The notes beneath the pieces were generated by a model that had not been told where the DNA came from, searched no databases, and saw only the letters and a program-made list of their open reading frames with translations. A stretch of 64,000 nt of DNA, taken from positions 62,588,236 to 62,652,235 of the forward strand of contig NC_133777.1 of the NCBI RefSeq assembly GCF_003597395.2. Direction: 5' to 3'. The first letter of the stretch is position 1; each line of letters begins with the position of its first letter. The DNA comes from Chelonoidis abingdonii (taxonomy: Eukaryota; Chordata; Testudines; Testudinidae). The position numbers were made by a program, and so were the translations under genes. Shown here piece after piece: positions 37,030 to 47,944 of the stretch.

Positions 37030-37322
37030 TTTTCACCCTAAGCAGCTAGTCAAAGTTCAGGGCCTGGGGAATGTTCCAGTGTGGGGTAGAAATTGACGCT
37101 GGAGTCTGGTGTTTTCTTTGATATAATCTTATTTATTTACAAGGAATGTACAAGTTCCTGGTTTTCTGAACACAGGAGGAATTAGACACAAAAGAAGAGT
37201 TTCTTGACTTATCACGCCAACCCTCTTGAGCCCACACTAGGCCCAGAATACACTCTCTCTGGCTTTTTCCAGGATCATACACTGTGCTCATAGGCTGCTG
37301 CTTGACTTTCTTGCTTTTTGCC
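37030..37322. repeat. possible LTR or other retroelement fragment
   Basis: The stretch GATATAATCTTATTTATTTACAAGG and ACACAGGAGGAATTAGACAC has the feel of reptile LTR-derived DNA that I have seen, and it may continue after the Harbinger-like insertion at 37326-37592. I cannot define ends, so this is a weak call. Confidence 0.25.
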
Positions 37323-37325
37323 TTA

Positions 37326-37592
37326 GGGCTTGTCTACACTTGAAATGCAACAAGCGATACAGCTGCAGTGCTGTAGCACTTCAGTGTCAACAGGACCTAT
37401 GCCAATGAGAGGGGTTCTCCCATTGGCATAGGTAATCCACCTCCCTGAGATCCTGTAGCTAGGTCGACGGAAGAATTCTTCTATCAAGCTATGGGTTAGG
37501 TTGGTTTAATTACATCGCTACGGGGTATGGATTTTTCACACTCCTGAGTGACATAGCTGGGTCAACTTAACTTTTTTTTAGTATAGACCAGG
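37326..37592. mobile_element. Harbinger-like miniature element
   Basis: It begins after TTA with GGGCTTGTCTACAC and ends AGTATAGACCAGG, the eroded inverse. The inside has strong hairpins: GAGAGGGGTTCTCCCATTGG and GGTCGACGGAAGAATTCTTC, plus a pair CGCTACGGGGTATGG / CACTCCTGAGTGACATAG. It is non-coding. The right TTA duplication is not preserved. Confidence 0.75.
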
Positions 37593-38328
37593 ATCTAGTC
37601 TCTCTGCTTCTGTTCTCTGATCTCCCTTCCCTCGCGCACACACACTGCACCCCAAAACAATTCTCAGCAAAAGCACCTCCTCCCACCCTGTCCAAGACTC
37701 CTGGACAAGTTCACAGTCCCTTTTGTCTGAAGTGGGGACTTATGATTAATTTATCCTGACAGTTATGTTAATTGAATCACACCCAATCTCGAAGAGATTT
37801 GTGACCCATGCAGTCACCAGCACCTCTCAGCATAACAGTATATAAAACTACACCAGTCAGAATATAAGCCATCAATAAACCATAGCATATCTATATATTA
37901 GATAACAGCATAAACGGCCACCAGACAAATTCCACAGAACAGTTCTACCTTTGGCTACCTCTGGGTAACAGCATCCTCCACACCGCTGAATTGTGCTCAT
38001 TTCAAACTCATGAAAATGAATACAGCTGCCTCAGCCACATTTGTAGTCTAGCAGTAATGGCTGTCAGGGCCAGCATTTCCCGCCAGTTAATAAACTGGAG
38101 CTGTTGACTAGATTCTTTGTTTTTGGCTCACACTCTTATACTTACCAGTCATTGACTGACAGGAGAGGCTTGAAATAGCAGTCGCAGTTACAATTATAAT
38201 CTGTGGCCATATTTAAATGTAAAGAAAAAAAGAAAACTGTGTCCTCGTGTGTTGCAAAGTTAAAATGTGAGCGGGACATTGCTGTGATTACAGTGCTTTC
38301 CCTATGATACTTTTCTTGTTACGTTTTC
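37593..38328. other. unannotated DNA
   Basis: No gene seen. The left part may belong to the same retroelement as 37.0-37.3 kb. Confidence 0.4.
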
Positions 38329-38391
38329 AGGCCTGATCCAATGCTCATCAGAGATTATGAGAATCTTTCACTTGACTTCAGCGACCACTGG
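38329..38391. repeat. short palindromic repeat, TTGACTTCAAT family
   Basis: GGCCTGATCCAATGCTCATC then ACTTGACTTCAGCG. The right arm is mostly lost. Confidence 0.5.
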
Positions 38392-38480
38392 AGTGAGTTT
38401 TTAGTAATCAATATGAAATTAAGGCATCGTCCTGAATGCTCTACTCTATTTACCCGATAAATACAGAATTTGCCTGCTTA

Positions 38481-38765
38481 GCAGCTCATATCATTGGTCC
38501 ATTTAGTCTAATATCCGGCATTTGGCTAGTCTGACTTGCTACTTCAAATCCAAAACACCAATAATCTACTAAACCAACTGGAAAAGACTCTGGTTCCCAG
38601 GAGAGGAGGGCAGGGAGTGAATACCTTCCTGGCCCCTATAGTTGCTCATTTTATCCTGTGAAACATGGAATTTGATTACCCTTATTATTATCTTACCTCA
38701 CATAGCTACAAATGTTATTAGTGGCCATAAAATTACCCAGCCCCTCTTCAAATCCATTTTTCAAG
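38481..38765 (-). repeat. old CR1-like 3' region
   Basis: GGTCCATTTAGTCTAATATCC corresponds to the GTCCATCTAGCCCAGTATCC phrase of the 27.9 kb CR1, antisense. The rest (ACCTTCCTGGCCCC, CTACAAATGTTATTAG, ACCCAGCCCCTCTTCAAATC) is plausible for an old CR1/L3-type tail. There is no coding frame. Confidence 0.45.
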
Positions 38766-38769
38766 AGTG

Positions 38770-40368
38770 TGTGTGTGATGTATTAGCAGATCTGAAATCC
38801 TGATTTCAAATACCCACGTATGACCATCAGAAGCAAAATGTAGATCTAAGCAGCGGCAGCAAAGCCTGAGAAGTGCTAATGAAGAGTGGTGTCATTGCCT
38901 AAGAGAAACGTTACACATTATTAACACTTTAGCCCACTAAGGCATGGTGCCAACTATAATAAGCAACCAATTTGGCATGCTAACTCAGATAAGCAGGATC
39001 ATTCAGAAAATCTTCCCCCATTTTTTCTCCCCAGTGGACAAATACATGATGTGATGTGTTCTTGTCTAGCTAATGCCTAGAAAATCACTGCCTATACAAG
39101 GTTGCTAACTCCTAAGCACAGCTGGCCATGGTGCATATTAATATTTTGACACCAATAATTCTGATGTGAGGTCCAGTTCACAAAACTGCTACATATATTA
39201 TCTGTGGGGGAGGGGGATAAATAAATCATATCCACTAGCCACATTCAAGAAATTCCAAACACATGGGAAGAACTGATGGCTTCCTTAGGGAACTAGAAAC
39301 AGCTTGTCAGAGATATACAAGTAAAAGGGGTGCAAAATCAATTATGAAAGGAGATGTTTCCTGTTCTAACAACCTAATTCCTGTACATCTAGTCACAAAG
39401 GGGAAACTGATGCTTTTTATTTTTTAATGGAGATGCTGTCAAATTAAATCAACTTGGAAGGAGCAGAGGGTTTAATGTATTCCCCCAGCCAATCTTCACT
39501 TTAACATATTTACATATGCAAACATGTTAATATTCTCCATCTGAGCAAGAGATATGAAACGGACAGAAAGTAAGTCAATAATAGACAAGGCAGGTCATAG
39601 CAAAACCACTGTGTGGGCCTGACCCTTCATTTCATTTACACCAGTAATGACTTCAAAAGAGAAAGAGAGCATGCAGAATCTGTCCCTATGGGAAAATTAG
39701 ACTTTCCTAAATCCTACCATAAGTGGAATGCATTTCAGTAAGAAAACTAAATATATAAATTGGTCATAACATATAATCAGATGCCTACATGCTATTCTAC
39801 TGCATAAGCCTTGGATCACAGTGTACTTCCAGCTGCTTCTCACAGAAAAATACCTCTTCTTCGCACATTAGCTGCCCAAGCACTGGAAAGCACTTGTTTG
39901 ACTTCCACAAATCCTACTTATCTCAAGTGCCAGCGATTTTCCTATCCTGCTCCAGTGAATATTGAAAGCAGAGCTATGCCAGTGGCAACCCATTCTGAAA
40001 AGAATGTATCAAGAAAAGTTCACATCACCCCACATGCCCATAGAACAGATGTCCAATGCTGATCTTGCATCTCACCAACTCATCTGAGAATACGCAGAAG
40101 AAACAATGATGTTAATGCAAAGGTGGGCTGACTTACAACCCCCTGAAGCCAATCAACTTTAAAGGGAAATGCACAGGCCTCAGCTTTATGTCTGCCAGAG
40201 CCCTCCTAACACGTATTTCCAAGCTCGGTCATCATGGTTGCATCCAGCTGTGTCAATCTATTTTCATCCATGAGCTGACTGTGGCTAGAAGGCAGATGAT
40301 CTGATATGGGTTCTCTTAACTTTAACTATTCCTACAAGATCAGGAGTGTTTCTGGGATACAGATAATA
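38770..40368. other. unannotated DNA
   Basis: No gene seen. A scrap of the short palindromic class lies at about 39614-39692 (GGGCCTGACCC, TTTACACCAGTAATGACTTC). Confidence 0.45.
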
Positions 40369-40745
40369 GGCCAGATCCTGAAGTCCTTATCAGAGCTAAA
40401 TTGTCCCTGCTTCTTGCAGTTCCAGGTGTGCAGGGAGAGATTACAAGGACCTTCCATATCCTTGCTCATTCAGCACAATGGTCAGAAGCAATTTCAGTGC
40501 TGCACTTGGAGGAGTTTAGAAGCTGCTCTCTGTTGTATCTCAGGGCAAAACTTTGCCTTAAAGGGCACGGGGTGGAAGCTGGGCCATTCCCCACTGTCCT
40601 GCACCAGCCCGCACTACCACTCTGTGCCCTGCTAAGGAGCTTAGAAAGGGATTGTGGCCCAATCTAGTTCTCAGTCCTCGCAAGCAAAACTTCCAAAGTA
40701 GCTATTCCTAAGTAAGACCTGAGTAAGGACTCCAGGATTTGGGCC
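40369..40745. repeat. separated inverted-repeat arms
   Basis: The left arm GGCCAGATCCTGAAGTCCTTA (40369-40389) and the right arm TAAGGACTCCAGGATTTGGGCC (about 40724-40745) are close inverted copies about 330 bp apart. In related short repeats the arms sit within about 110 bp, so this copy may hold an insertion of unknown origin. The interior has 88-109 codon frames on the plus strand with no recognised domain. Confidence 0.5.
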
Positions 40746-41165
40746 CATTTTTTGCCAAATGTTTTGTTCCTTTGTTTGCTTTCCTTTGTCCTACTGAGAA
40801 GGCTTTGGCAACACTCAAAAACCATGTTCATGAAACTGATGTGTGTCCCTGCAGGTTCAGCTGCATCTTGGGGGAAATGCACAATATGTCCTACAGGTAG
40901 ATGGATTTACTCATTGGTGGAGCTTATCCCTTGGTCCCATTGTCTGACACAGGCTTTCCTTCACACACACGTCTGCAGATGACAATTTCCTATTTCATAT
41001 GCTGCCCATCACCTCCATTTCATCAGTGCTTCCACCCTCCAGGTATGCAGTTTTATGTACTTAAGACTAAACAGGAGTGTTCAAGTTTGACTAGACATGG
41101 GATGTAAGTAAGTTAGCACAAACTTAGAAGAAAGACATCACATCATTGAGTCCAGCCATCTTATT

Positions 41166-42230
41166 GTGACAGATTGGACAATTTCCTGCAACAGCCCTGA
41201 AAAAACCTTATTGGATTGAATTCAGGTAACATTGAAGTCCATTTATTGACTGCAAAATATTATTGTGGAATTGGATGTAACTTCTCTAGGGGAAGACATG
41301 ACCAATGAGGGAAATGTTATGATCTTCGAAGGAATATTTTAAACCACGTGCCAGACAAGCAGTAACTTTTTGCACACAGTAAAGTGGGTTTCCTATGAAA
41401 TTCCCTGGGGCAGGTGAAGTCAGGTGAACTCCCACCTCAGGACCCAGCCTTCTGAAGAGAATATTGTCTACTGATTACCTGTTCTGTGTACATGAAGATC
41501 AAAGGCCCAGGCTATATAAAGGAGATTCTGATTTATTCATGGCTGCTTGTTCTGAGCTAAAGCTGTTATAAACTTGTAAGCACAGAAAAACCCCTGTGTG
41601 GGGTTTGGAGGACAGACTCCTACCAGATCCCTGGCTGAGGCGGGAGGGGTGGTCACAGGGAAGGTTTTAGTATGTTCATAAGAGTGCTTATCCTGTTTAA
41701 TATGTTTTTTCTGTAATGCTTTTACCTTAAGAATAAATGTGCTTGCTTAAAAAGATCAGTGTGGTGGCTTATCACTGTGGGCAACTAACCTGTTCACAGC
41801 CTCAGTAGAGAAAGCAAAGCACAGACACAGTTTTATGCAGTCTGGCTGGCTGGGGAACTCAGTGTAGGTAAGGAAGTGTGCAATCTGGAAAAACACTACT
41901 CAGGAGAAAGAGCGATCAAGTCTCAGCCCAACAGATATAAAGGATGAAGAGCTGGGAGCCTAAAGTGGGTGCCCTTCCTGGACGATAGAGGAAGGGTGCA
42001 GATGCAGTTGCCCTGAACTGCAACCTTGATCACACAAGGTTAGTTCTGGATGATGCATAGTGGATCAGAGACTGAAGTCCCCAGTCTTTGTGGGAAACAG
42101 ACAAACAAAGAGTGTGGTTTTGTAATAATATTTAGTTTGCGGGGTGGGGCCAACCTCAGAGGATACAGAGAGATGGAGCAACTGAAAACCTAGCTAAATA
42201 CATCCCAACACAAAGTCCTTGACACTCTAT
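41166..42230 (+). mobile_element. probable LTR of an endogenous retrovirus-like element
   Basis: It begins near TGTGACAGATTGG and contains a TATA box in GGCTATATAAAGG (about 41512), about 220 bp before a polyadenylation signal in AAGAATAAATGTGC (about 41732). This order, promoter then poly-A signal, is that of U3-R-U5. No gag, pol or env remnant lies beside it, so it would be a solitary LTR. The exact 3' end and the target duplication are not visible; the right limit is approximate. Confidence 0.5.
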
Positions 42231-42447
42231 CCAAATGAAAGAAGGCCCTGACCTGATTAACTGTATAGGGCAAAGCAGAGAATAAGGAAAATAATGGAAA
42301 ATTCACTTGCTCAGATTTTCAAAGCAGGGGTTCCTGGGCAGCTGTGTGAGCACACCAGCACTATTTTTTGTCCTCCAAAAAACTAGCTGAAAGAATTAGG
42401 TGTCTCTGGAAATTCTCTTTAAATTGTGTTGGTCCCCCACACACTAA

Positions 42448-42642
42448 GGGCTTATTTACGTGTGGACACTTGGGAAAGGTAACACTGATTAAATTTTAAA
42501 GTAGAAAGGTTAGACTCACTGAAGGTCCTGTATGGATGCTTTTATTCAGAGTTAAAGTTGTCCTATTCTGGTTTAGTTTAACATACTCATAGGTTAAAAT
42601 GACCTTTCTGCCACTTTTCACTCGCATGGACAAATTAAGCCT
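42448..42642. mobile_element. Harbinger-like element, degraded
   Basis: After TAA it starts GGGCTTATTTACGTGTGGAC and ends CATGGACAAATTAAGCC, an eroded inverse. The interior has pairs such as TTTATTCAGAGTTAAAG / TTTAGTTTAACATACTC. It resembles the element nested at 33.1 kb. Confidence 0.6.
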
Positions 42643-42784
42643 TCAGACAAGGGTACGATTTAGTTTAATAATATCAGTGCAAATTTGGAAGGCACAAGGA
42701 ATACAAGATCAAAGCGTACAGTCAGTATAACAAAAGAAAGATTAGTATGACTTTATGAATCATGTCAATATTAATATTTAGCTT

Positions 42785-42865
42785 AGCTTTTATATGCAGC
42801 AGTTTTCATCCATAGATCTTATCCCTATTTTACAGATAGGAGAATTGAAAGACTGATAAAGCATT
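42785..42865 (-). repeat. MIR-like fragment
   Basis: CAGTTTTCATCCATAGATC and CCCTATTTTACAGATAGGAG resemble the antisense MIR segment at 33.0 kb. Confidence 0.5.
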
Positions 42866-43013
42866 ATCAATAATTGTGAAAATGTTGTGGGTTTTTTTAA
42901 AGCTAGTGTGGGAATTTTGGGGCATTGGCAAATGAGAAATAAAATGAGAACAAATAAGTCCTTAATTGCTTTTTAGTTAATTAGAAAATCTGAAATAAGA
43001 AATGTGTTAGAAA

Positions 43014-43115
43014 CCTGATTCTGCAAACAGTTTCTACCAGGGATAGGGACTTGCCAATGCCCTCTGAAGTCAATGGCAAGACTCCCATTAACTTAAAATG
43101 GCATTAGATCAAGCC
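43014..43115. repeat. short palindromic repeat, TTGACTTCAAT family
   Basis: CCTGATTCTGCAAACAG opens it, the core pairs CTGAAGTCAATGGCAAGAC with CCCATTAACTTAAAATGG, and it ends in TTAGATCAAGCC. Confidence 0.65.
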
Positions 43116-43261
43116 ATTATGCAACTGAAATGAATGGAACTGCTCACTGAGATAAACCTAGTCCAGTAGTATTTTCAGAAGCAGGCCCTCATGCTGTGTC
43201 AAAAACTGGTATTTTTTACAACAAATCATCTGTTTAATATATATGCTCAAGCATGTGTACA

Positions 43262-43334
43262 TGTGAGTGTATACCCAGACATACATATATGTACATATGT
43301 ATGTTTATATATATATATACACACACACACAAAA
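43262..43334. repeat. AT/GT/AC microsatellite
   Basis: TATATGTACATATGTATG is followed by (TA)n and then (AC)6. The open frames across it are rich in Y, H, T and I purely because of the repeat. Confidence 0.9.
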
Positions 43335-43777
43335 TATATTACATATTTTCTTTCACTGTTTATATTTGAAAAACAATAAATACTCTTTAAAATACAAAAG
43401 AACAAAAGACTACCTGAAAAGTTGTTTTTGTTTTTCCCTTCTGAAAGGTGGATGTAGCAAAGCCAGCACTCACTTCATGTTCACAAACATTTATCTGCAG
43501 GGTCTCAAACATAATGATCAATATCCTGTCTGTTGTGGTAAACAGAAATTGTTTAAAAGATTCCTGCTCCATAGTCCACAAAAGTGAGTAGAATTTGATT
43601 TCCATGCCTATTGAATAATGATGGATTTTATGACAACAAATTTAAGATATATCACATGACTGGGATTAACTTTTGCTGATAGTCCAATATCTGATCATAT
43701 TGCTAACTAGCTAATGTTTTACATCTCCTTTGCAGTATTTGTTCTCTTTGTGCTCTGCGTTCTAAGGCAATTCAAAG

Positions 43778-43875
43778 GGCCTGATTTTTCTCTCACACAC
43801 ATACATGTGACTCCATTGACAGTAGCGGAGTTACTCCTCATTTACAGCAATGCAAAGGAGAACAGAATCAGGCCC
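43778..43875. repeat. short palindromic repeat (GGGCCTGATT arms)
   Basis: The left arm GGGCCTGATTTTTCTCTCAC pairs with the right arm GGAGAACAGAATCAGGCCC. The core GACTCCATTGACAGTAGCGG and TTACTCCTCATTTACA is that of the family seen at 13.9 and 24.8 kb. Confidence 0.75.
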
Positions 43876-44371
43876 AAGAGTAAGTAACCTGTAATATATC
43901 TTCCATTTCTAAATCCCTTGGAGAAAATGCATTGATTTTCCCTGTTTGATTACAGTACTTAAATTCTATTTGTTAATTTACTTTAAACATAGGGTTTGGT
44001 TTGCGTGTGTTTGCCTCTTCAGATAACACTGGTCTACAATTTTTGAGAAGTCGTCTGCTTCAGAGATAAAATGTGGTATTTATTATGTATTTTGATGCGC
44101 TGAATTCAAATATGACAATTAAAACAACTGATTGGCTACTGTTTCTAAGATATTTAAGTTTTTACATTTTATGTCTATGTATATTGTGTAGATAGTAGAG
44201 TTTTAATCATAAATTGTAAACTTAGGTCTTTTCATGTGTTTATGGTTGCTTTACATGATAATATTTCACCTGTCCTGTTTATGTAACACTTTAAAAATCA
44301 GCAAAAGGGTTATATAAATAAAATTTATTATGAAACAAAAGGCAAAAAACTATTATGTACATAGTTTAGTC

Positions 44372-45300
44372 CTATTCAGTGTCTACTCGGCGCTTCTTGG
44401 CTTGTCTCTTGTATTCATTATAATGGGAGCATCTCTGTCATGTCCAGCATAGTGCAAGCATCGATGGGCTCCATTTGCCTGATAGCGTTTCTCACGTTGT
44501 TGCAATGTCCTGGTGCAGTCGCACGCCGGCTGTCGCTACATTATGTCCGCAAGTTCAGGGGAAAAATCTAAGATGAGAGTGGCAAAAGATGATCTTTAGT
44601 GGACATGGTGCAACCAAGGCTTTGTGATGCTTGAGGAGGTTTCCACAGCAAACCTGTATTGTCTGCCTTGTTGTTTCCCAAGAAAATTTATTGCGCACTG
44701 AACGTGGCCGGGCTTTTCCGCACACAGTGCATGGTCAAATACACTCATCTCGTAAGAAGTTCACGATCGGACGGACCAACAAAGACCCTTCCTTTATTCT
44801 TTAGCTTCGACTTAACCTTGGAAATGTTTCCACGAGGGTACTTGAAAGCTGCTTGTGTTTGTCAATGGCATTGAAAAGTTTTCATCAGCCCAGGCTGATG
44901 TGTAAGGGTGTATACAAACGCCTTCCTTGATTCAACAAGTGGGTGGATGTGAACATTTTCCTCCCGGCTCAAGACTGTCGAGTGGCCAATCTTCTGAATG
45001 TGTGGGAATCTCTTGCATGACTTCCCAGTCACGAGAAAGCAGCAGTACTTGTGTTGCCAGTCACAGACAAGCAAGAGAGAACAACTTCAAATCGCCACAA
45101 AGCTGCCACTGGATTGTTGGTCATAGCTTCATGCACCTCAAAGTTGTTTCATTTGTCATAGGTTTCCTTCATATGGACTGCATAACCAACTGGAATATGA
45201 TGCAAAACATTGCCATTAATGCAGCAAACTGATGCTTAGACTCGGTCTTCGATGATCACATGTGACAGTCTCCCACTCATCGGATGTGGTGAACGATGTT
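44372..45300 (-). pseudogene. broken transposon-encoded protein
   Basis: Translating the minus strand in shifting frames gives, in order from the N-terminal side: HMKETYD; KYCCFLVT; HIQKIGHSTVLSREENVH; PLVESRKAF; QPGLMKTF; AAFKYPRGN; GRVFVGP and RELL; FLGNNKADN; SLGC; HQDIAT; GKWSPSMLA; and a basic end EYKRQAKKRRVDTE before a stop at 44372-44374. These segments belong to one protein family that I know as uncharacterised repeat-borne proteins of arthropods, cnidarians and vertebrates. At least four frame changes and several stops make it non-functional. The basic KRQAKKRR tail could be a nuclear localisation signal. The biochemical function is not established here. Confidence 0.75.
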
Positions 45301-45360
45301 GAGGGTCCATCACCCACTGATGTTGCTCAGGCTACAAGATAACCTTCCATGCAAGAGAAA

Positions 45361-45393
45361 GGGGGGGGGGGGGGGGGGGGGCGGGGGGGTGGG
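45361..45393. repeat. poly-G tract
   Basis: Twenty-one G, then C, seven G, T and GGG. It lies inside the decayed transposon and produces a proline run in the overlapping minus-strand frame. It is a good G-quadruplex former and likely a polymorphic or poorly sequenced site. Confidence 0.95.
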
Positions 45394-45766
45394 ACAAGAC
45401 CTTTTGAGGTCATGGAAGCACGGAAACCCTAACATCACCTGCCAGGAGATTCCACTGCTGTAGTCTGGAGCCCAACAGCTAGAATAGAGCCAATCAACAA
45501 TTTTAAGCATCATTTTCATTCTCAGTGACCCAGAATTAGTAAAGTTTGACTACATTTATTTCAGAAGCATTTTGGCTGTAGAGCAGTGTAATGGCCACCC
45601 CATCTCCATACTTTCCTGACATACCTCTCACACTGTGATTCTATATATGCTTGTGTCCCTGGACCTTCTGAACAACTGAATGGTGGTTCTGCCTTAGGGC
45701 CCCTTAGAATCAGGCTGTTGGCAGAGGCACCAAGTAAACAAATAATCCTGTGTTGATGTTTTATTG

Positions 45767-46165
45767 CAGGAGCTCTCAACCCTTCCAGACTACTGTACCT
45801 CTTTCAGATGTCTGATTTATCTTGCGTACCCACAGTTTCACCTCACTTAAAAACTACCTGCTTACAAAATCAGACATAAAAATACAAAAGTGTCACAGCA
45901 CACTATTGCTGCAAAATTGCTTCCTTTCTCATTTTACTTTATAATTATAAAATAAATCAATTGGAATATAAATACTAGACTTACATTTCAGTGTAACATT
46001 TATAGAGCAGTGTAAAAAAGCCATTGTCCATATGAAATTTTAGTTTGTACTGACTTGGATAGGGCTTTTTAAGTAGCCTATTATGAAATATCTAGATGAG
46101 CTGATGCACCCCATGGAAGGCCTCTTAAGTACCCCCTGGGGAACACATACCCCTGGTTCAGAACC
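45767..46165. mobile_element. hAT-like element, degraded
   Basis: The left end CAGGAGCTCTCAACCCTTCC and the right end ATACCCCTGGTTCAGAACC are eroded inverse copies of the CAGGGGTTCTCAACC-type terminus of Charlie-like hAT elements. Also inside are TACCTCTTTCAGATG and AAGTACCCCCTGGGGAAC. No coding capacity. The 8-bp duplication is not recognisable. Confidence 0.6.
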
Positions 46166-46747
46166 ATATATCATGCCTATGTGTCCTGTCCGTATGACAG
46201 ATTCAGAAGCCATCCTGTTTTGAGGAGAAATTCGGAAAGAGATAGATAAGCCACCATCAGGTGTTTACCCAGTGGGTTGGAGATAGCAGTGTAAGAATAA
46301 ATAGTAGATACTGTAATCTTCACATTAATGAATTAACAGGGATAGTAAACTGAATGGCAGTTTTCTGTGAATAGCTGCTTAGTGTGAGTGGCACAGCTGC
46401 CATATGAATTCTTTAAAAATCACAGGTCACATACATAAACCAGCTGAGTAGCTTAATGCACCATGATAATTCACACAGTGGGAAAGTAACATTTTAGGTT
46501 GCTTCAACAGGCTTCTAAGGTGTCTCTTATGAGAGTGTAGCAACCAAACACCCTGTTTTCCACATCGATCAAGCCCTTTCAAATACTAAAACTACATAAT
46601 AGCAAAGAATGGTGTGATCCATTACATGCTCCAGCTCTAACGTCTAAAACTGACCTAAAAAGTTAAAAATAAATAAAACACATCAGAACTTTTTATTTGT
46701 GTGATCATCACTTAATAACAGTAATCTGTCCTCCTAAAATAGTGTGT
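46166..46747. other. unannotated DNA
   Basis: No gene or named repeat seen. Confidence 0.45.
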
Positions 46748-46863
46748 GCAGTGTTGTTGTCACTACGTTGGTCCCAGGATATTAGAGCTCTGTGTAAGCT
46801 TGAAAGCTTGTCTCTCTCACCAACAGAAGTTGGTCCAATAAACCTCATTCATCTTGTCTCATA
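46748..46863. repeat. Penelope-like retroelement remnant, rearranged
   Basis: It holds GCAGTGTTGTTGTCACTACG, TGGTCCCAGGATATTAGAG, AGCTTGAAAGCTTGTCTCTC and CCAACAGAAGTTGGTCCAAT, wording of a widespread amniote repeat that I associate with Penelope-like elements. The first two phrases run opposite to the usual order relative to the last two, so the copy is rearranged or made of two pieces. The CTGTGTAAGCTTGAAAGC part corresponds to the later half of a hammerhead-ribozyme-like core; the CTGATGA half is absent. Confidence 0.5.
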
Positions 46864-47106
46864 AAATGGTGGTAGTTTTATTATCCTCCTAATTTACAGT
46901 CATGCTATCATTGAAAAGATAAGTGCCAAATTCCTGCATATGGCAGACACCCACCCTGCAAAGCCTGGGGAAACAGGGTTTGCCTGGAGAACTATGTAAG
47001 GGGTTGGGGGGAACCAAATCTTTCCTACTACCCAGTGCATAGAACAGCTGTGCAGCTGCTCCAGGGTCTCTACTGCAGTTTCCAGGCTCTAGCAGCTGTA
47101 ATGTCC

Positions 47107-47207
47107 CACTGTGTGAGATTTTCAAAAGCACCTAAGGGCATTATGCACCTAACTCCCAATGAAAGTCTGTGAGAACTGGGTTCCCAACTTTCTAAAATCT
47201 CACTGTG
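47107..47207. repeat. short palindromic repeat (TGAGATTTTCAAAAGC arms)
   Basis: GTGTGAGATTTTCAAAAGCAC on the left pairs with CTTTCTAAAATCTCACTG on the right, with CACCTAACTCCCAATGAAAG in the centre. It is a well-preserved near-palindrome of about 100 bp. Confidence 0.7.
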
Positions 47208-47269
47208 TTAACACTTATGTTTCACAATACAGAGTGTGAACAACTGTGCAAGGCTTTAAAGCAAGATTT

Positions 47270-47425
47270 GAGGATGTCAGTAACTGAGCCAGAGGTTATG
47301 AGCCTACTACAGGAGTGGGTTGGTGAGGTTTAGTGGCCTGACAGGTGCAGGAGGTCAGACTGGATGTTCAGGATGGTTCATTCTGTCCTTAAAGTGTCTG
47401 AGTCTATGAGACTGACAACATTTGT
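47270..47425 (+). repeat. CR1-like 3' tail
   Basis: GGAGGTCAGACTGGATG, GGTTCATTCTGTCCTTAAAG and GAGTCTATGAGACTG match the 3' end wording of CR1-derived repeats, with the tail on the right, so plus strand. Confidence 0.6.
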
Positions 47426-47939
47426 ACCTTTTAAGTCCAGGTTAACTTTTAGATCTCCTGCCTTTATCTGATTGTTAACTTTATGACTTTAGTGTTACTT
47501 TAAGCTATCCTTTGCCTTTAATTTAGGGTAGACTGTTAGCAACTCAGGATTGGGGACTCTTGATGTAACCTCTTAGTCCAGGCAAACAGGACAATGCTCC
47601 CACCCTTTGGAGCAGTCAAGGCTCTGTTAGCGAAGGAAATGTTAGTGTCACCCTAGCCTATTCTGGAGAAAGCATTTACTTTAGATTAGGAGAAGTGCCA
47701 AGGGGAAAGGGGGCCCTCTCAGGCTGGCTATTAGGCATGTTAGTTAAATATTTATAATGTCTAAATTAGCATAGTGAACTGCTCAATTCATCAATTTGTT
47801 CTGGTCTGGTTGTAAATCACAAAAAAACAAATAGCAGGACCTGCCTGCAGAAAACACAGGGCAGGGTCACTAACAGGGTGACTGGATGTCTTAGGAACCT
47901 GTGGTCAAGTTTTCATTTTGATCCTCTTTAAAGATCCTG
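47426..47939. other. unannotated DNA beside the CpG island
   Basis: No gene or repeat recognised. Confidence 0.4.
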
Positions 47940-47944
47940 CTTTC

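Larger units (their letters stand above)
44027..45545 (-). mobile_element. decayed DNA transposon (CACTGG terminus)
   Basis: The right-hand terminus on the coding strand corresponds to the plus-strand start CACTGGTCTACAATTTTTGAG. Beginning in CACTG would fit the CMC (CACTA/Mirage/Chapaev) group, but I cannot prove the superfamily. Behind it lies AT-rich non-coding DNA to about 44370, then a broken minus-strand gene to about 45300, then a G-rich tract and further DNA. The opposite terminus is not identified, so the right limit is approximate. I recognise the encoded protein family as one found in many animal genomes inside repeats. Confidence 0.7.

Noticed and set aside
43191..43587. 62- and 106-codon frames rich in Y, H, T and I
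   Set aside because: They are translations of a TA/AC microsatellite.
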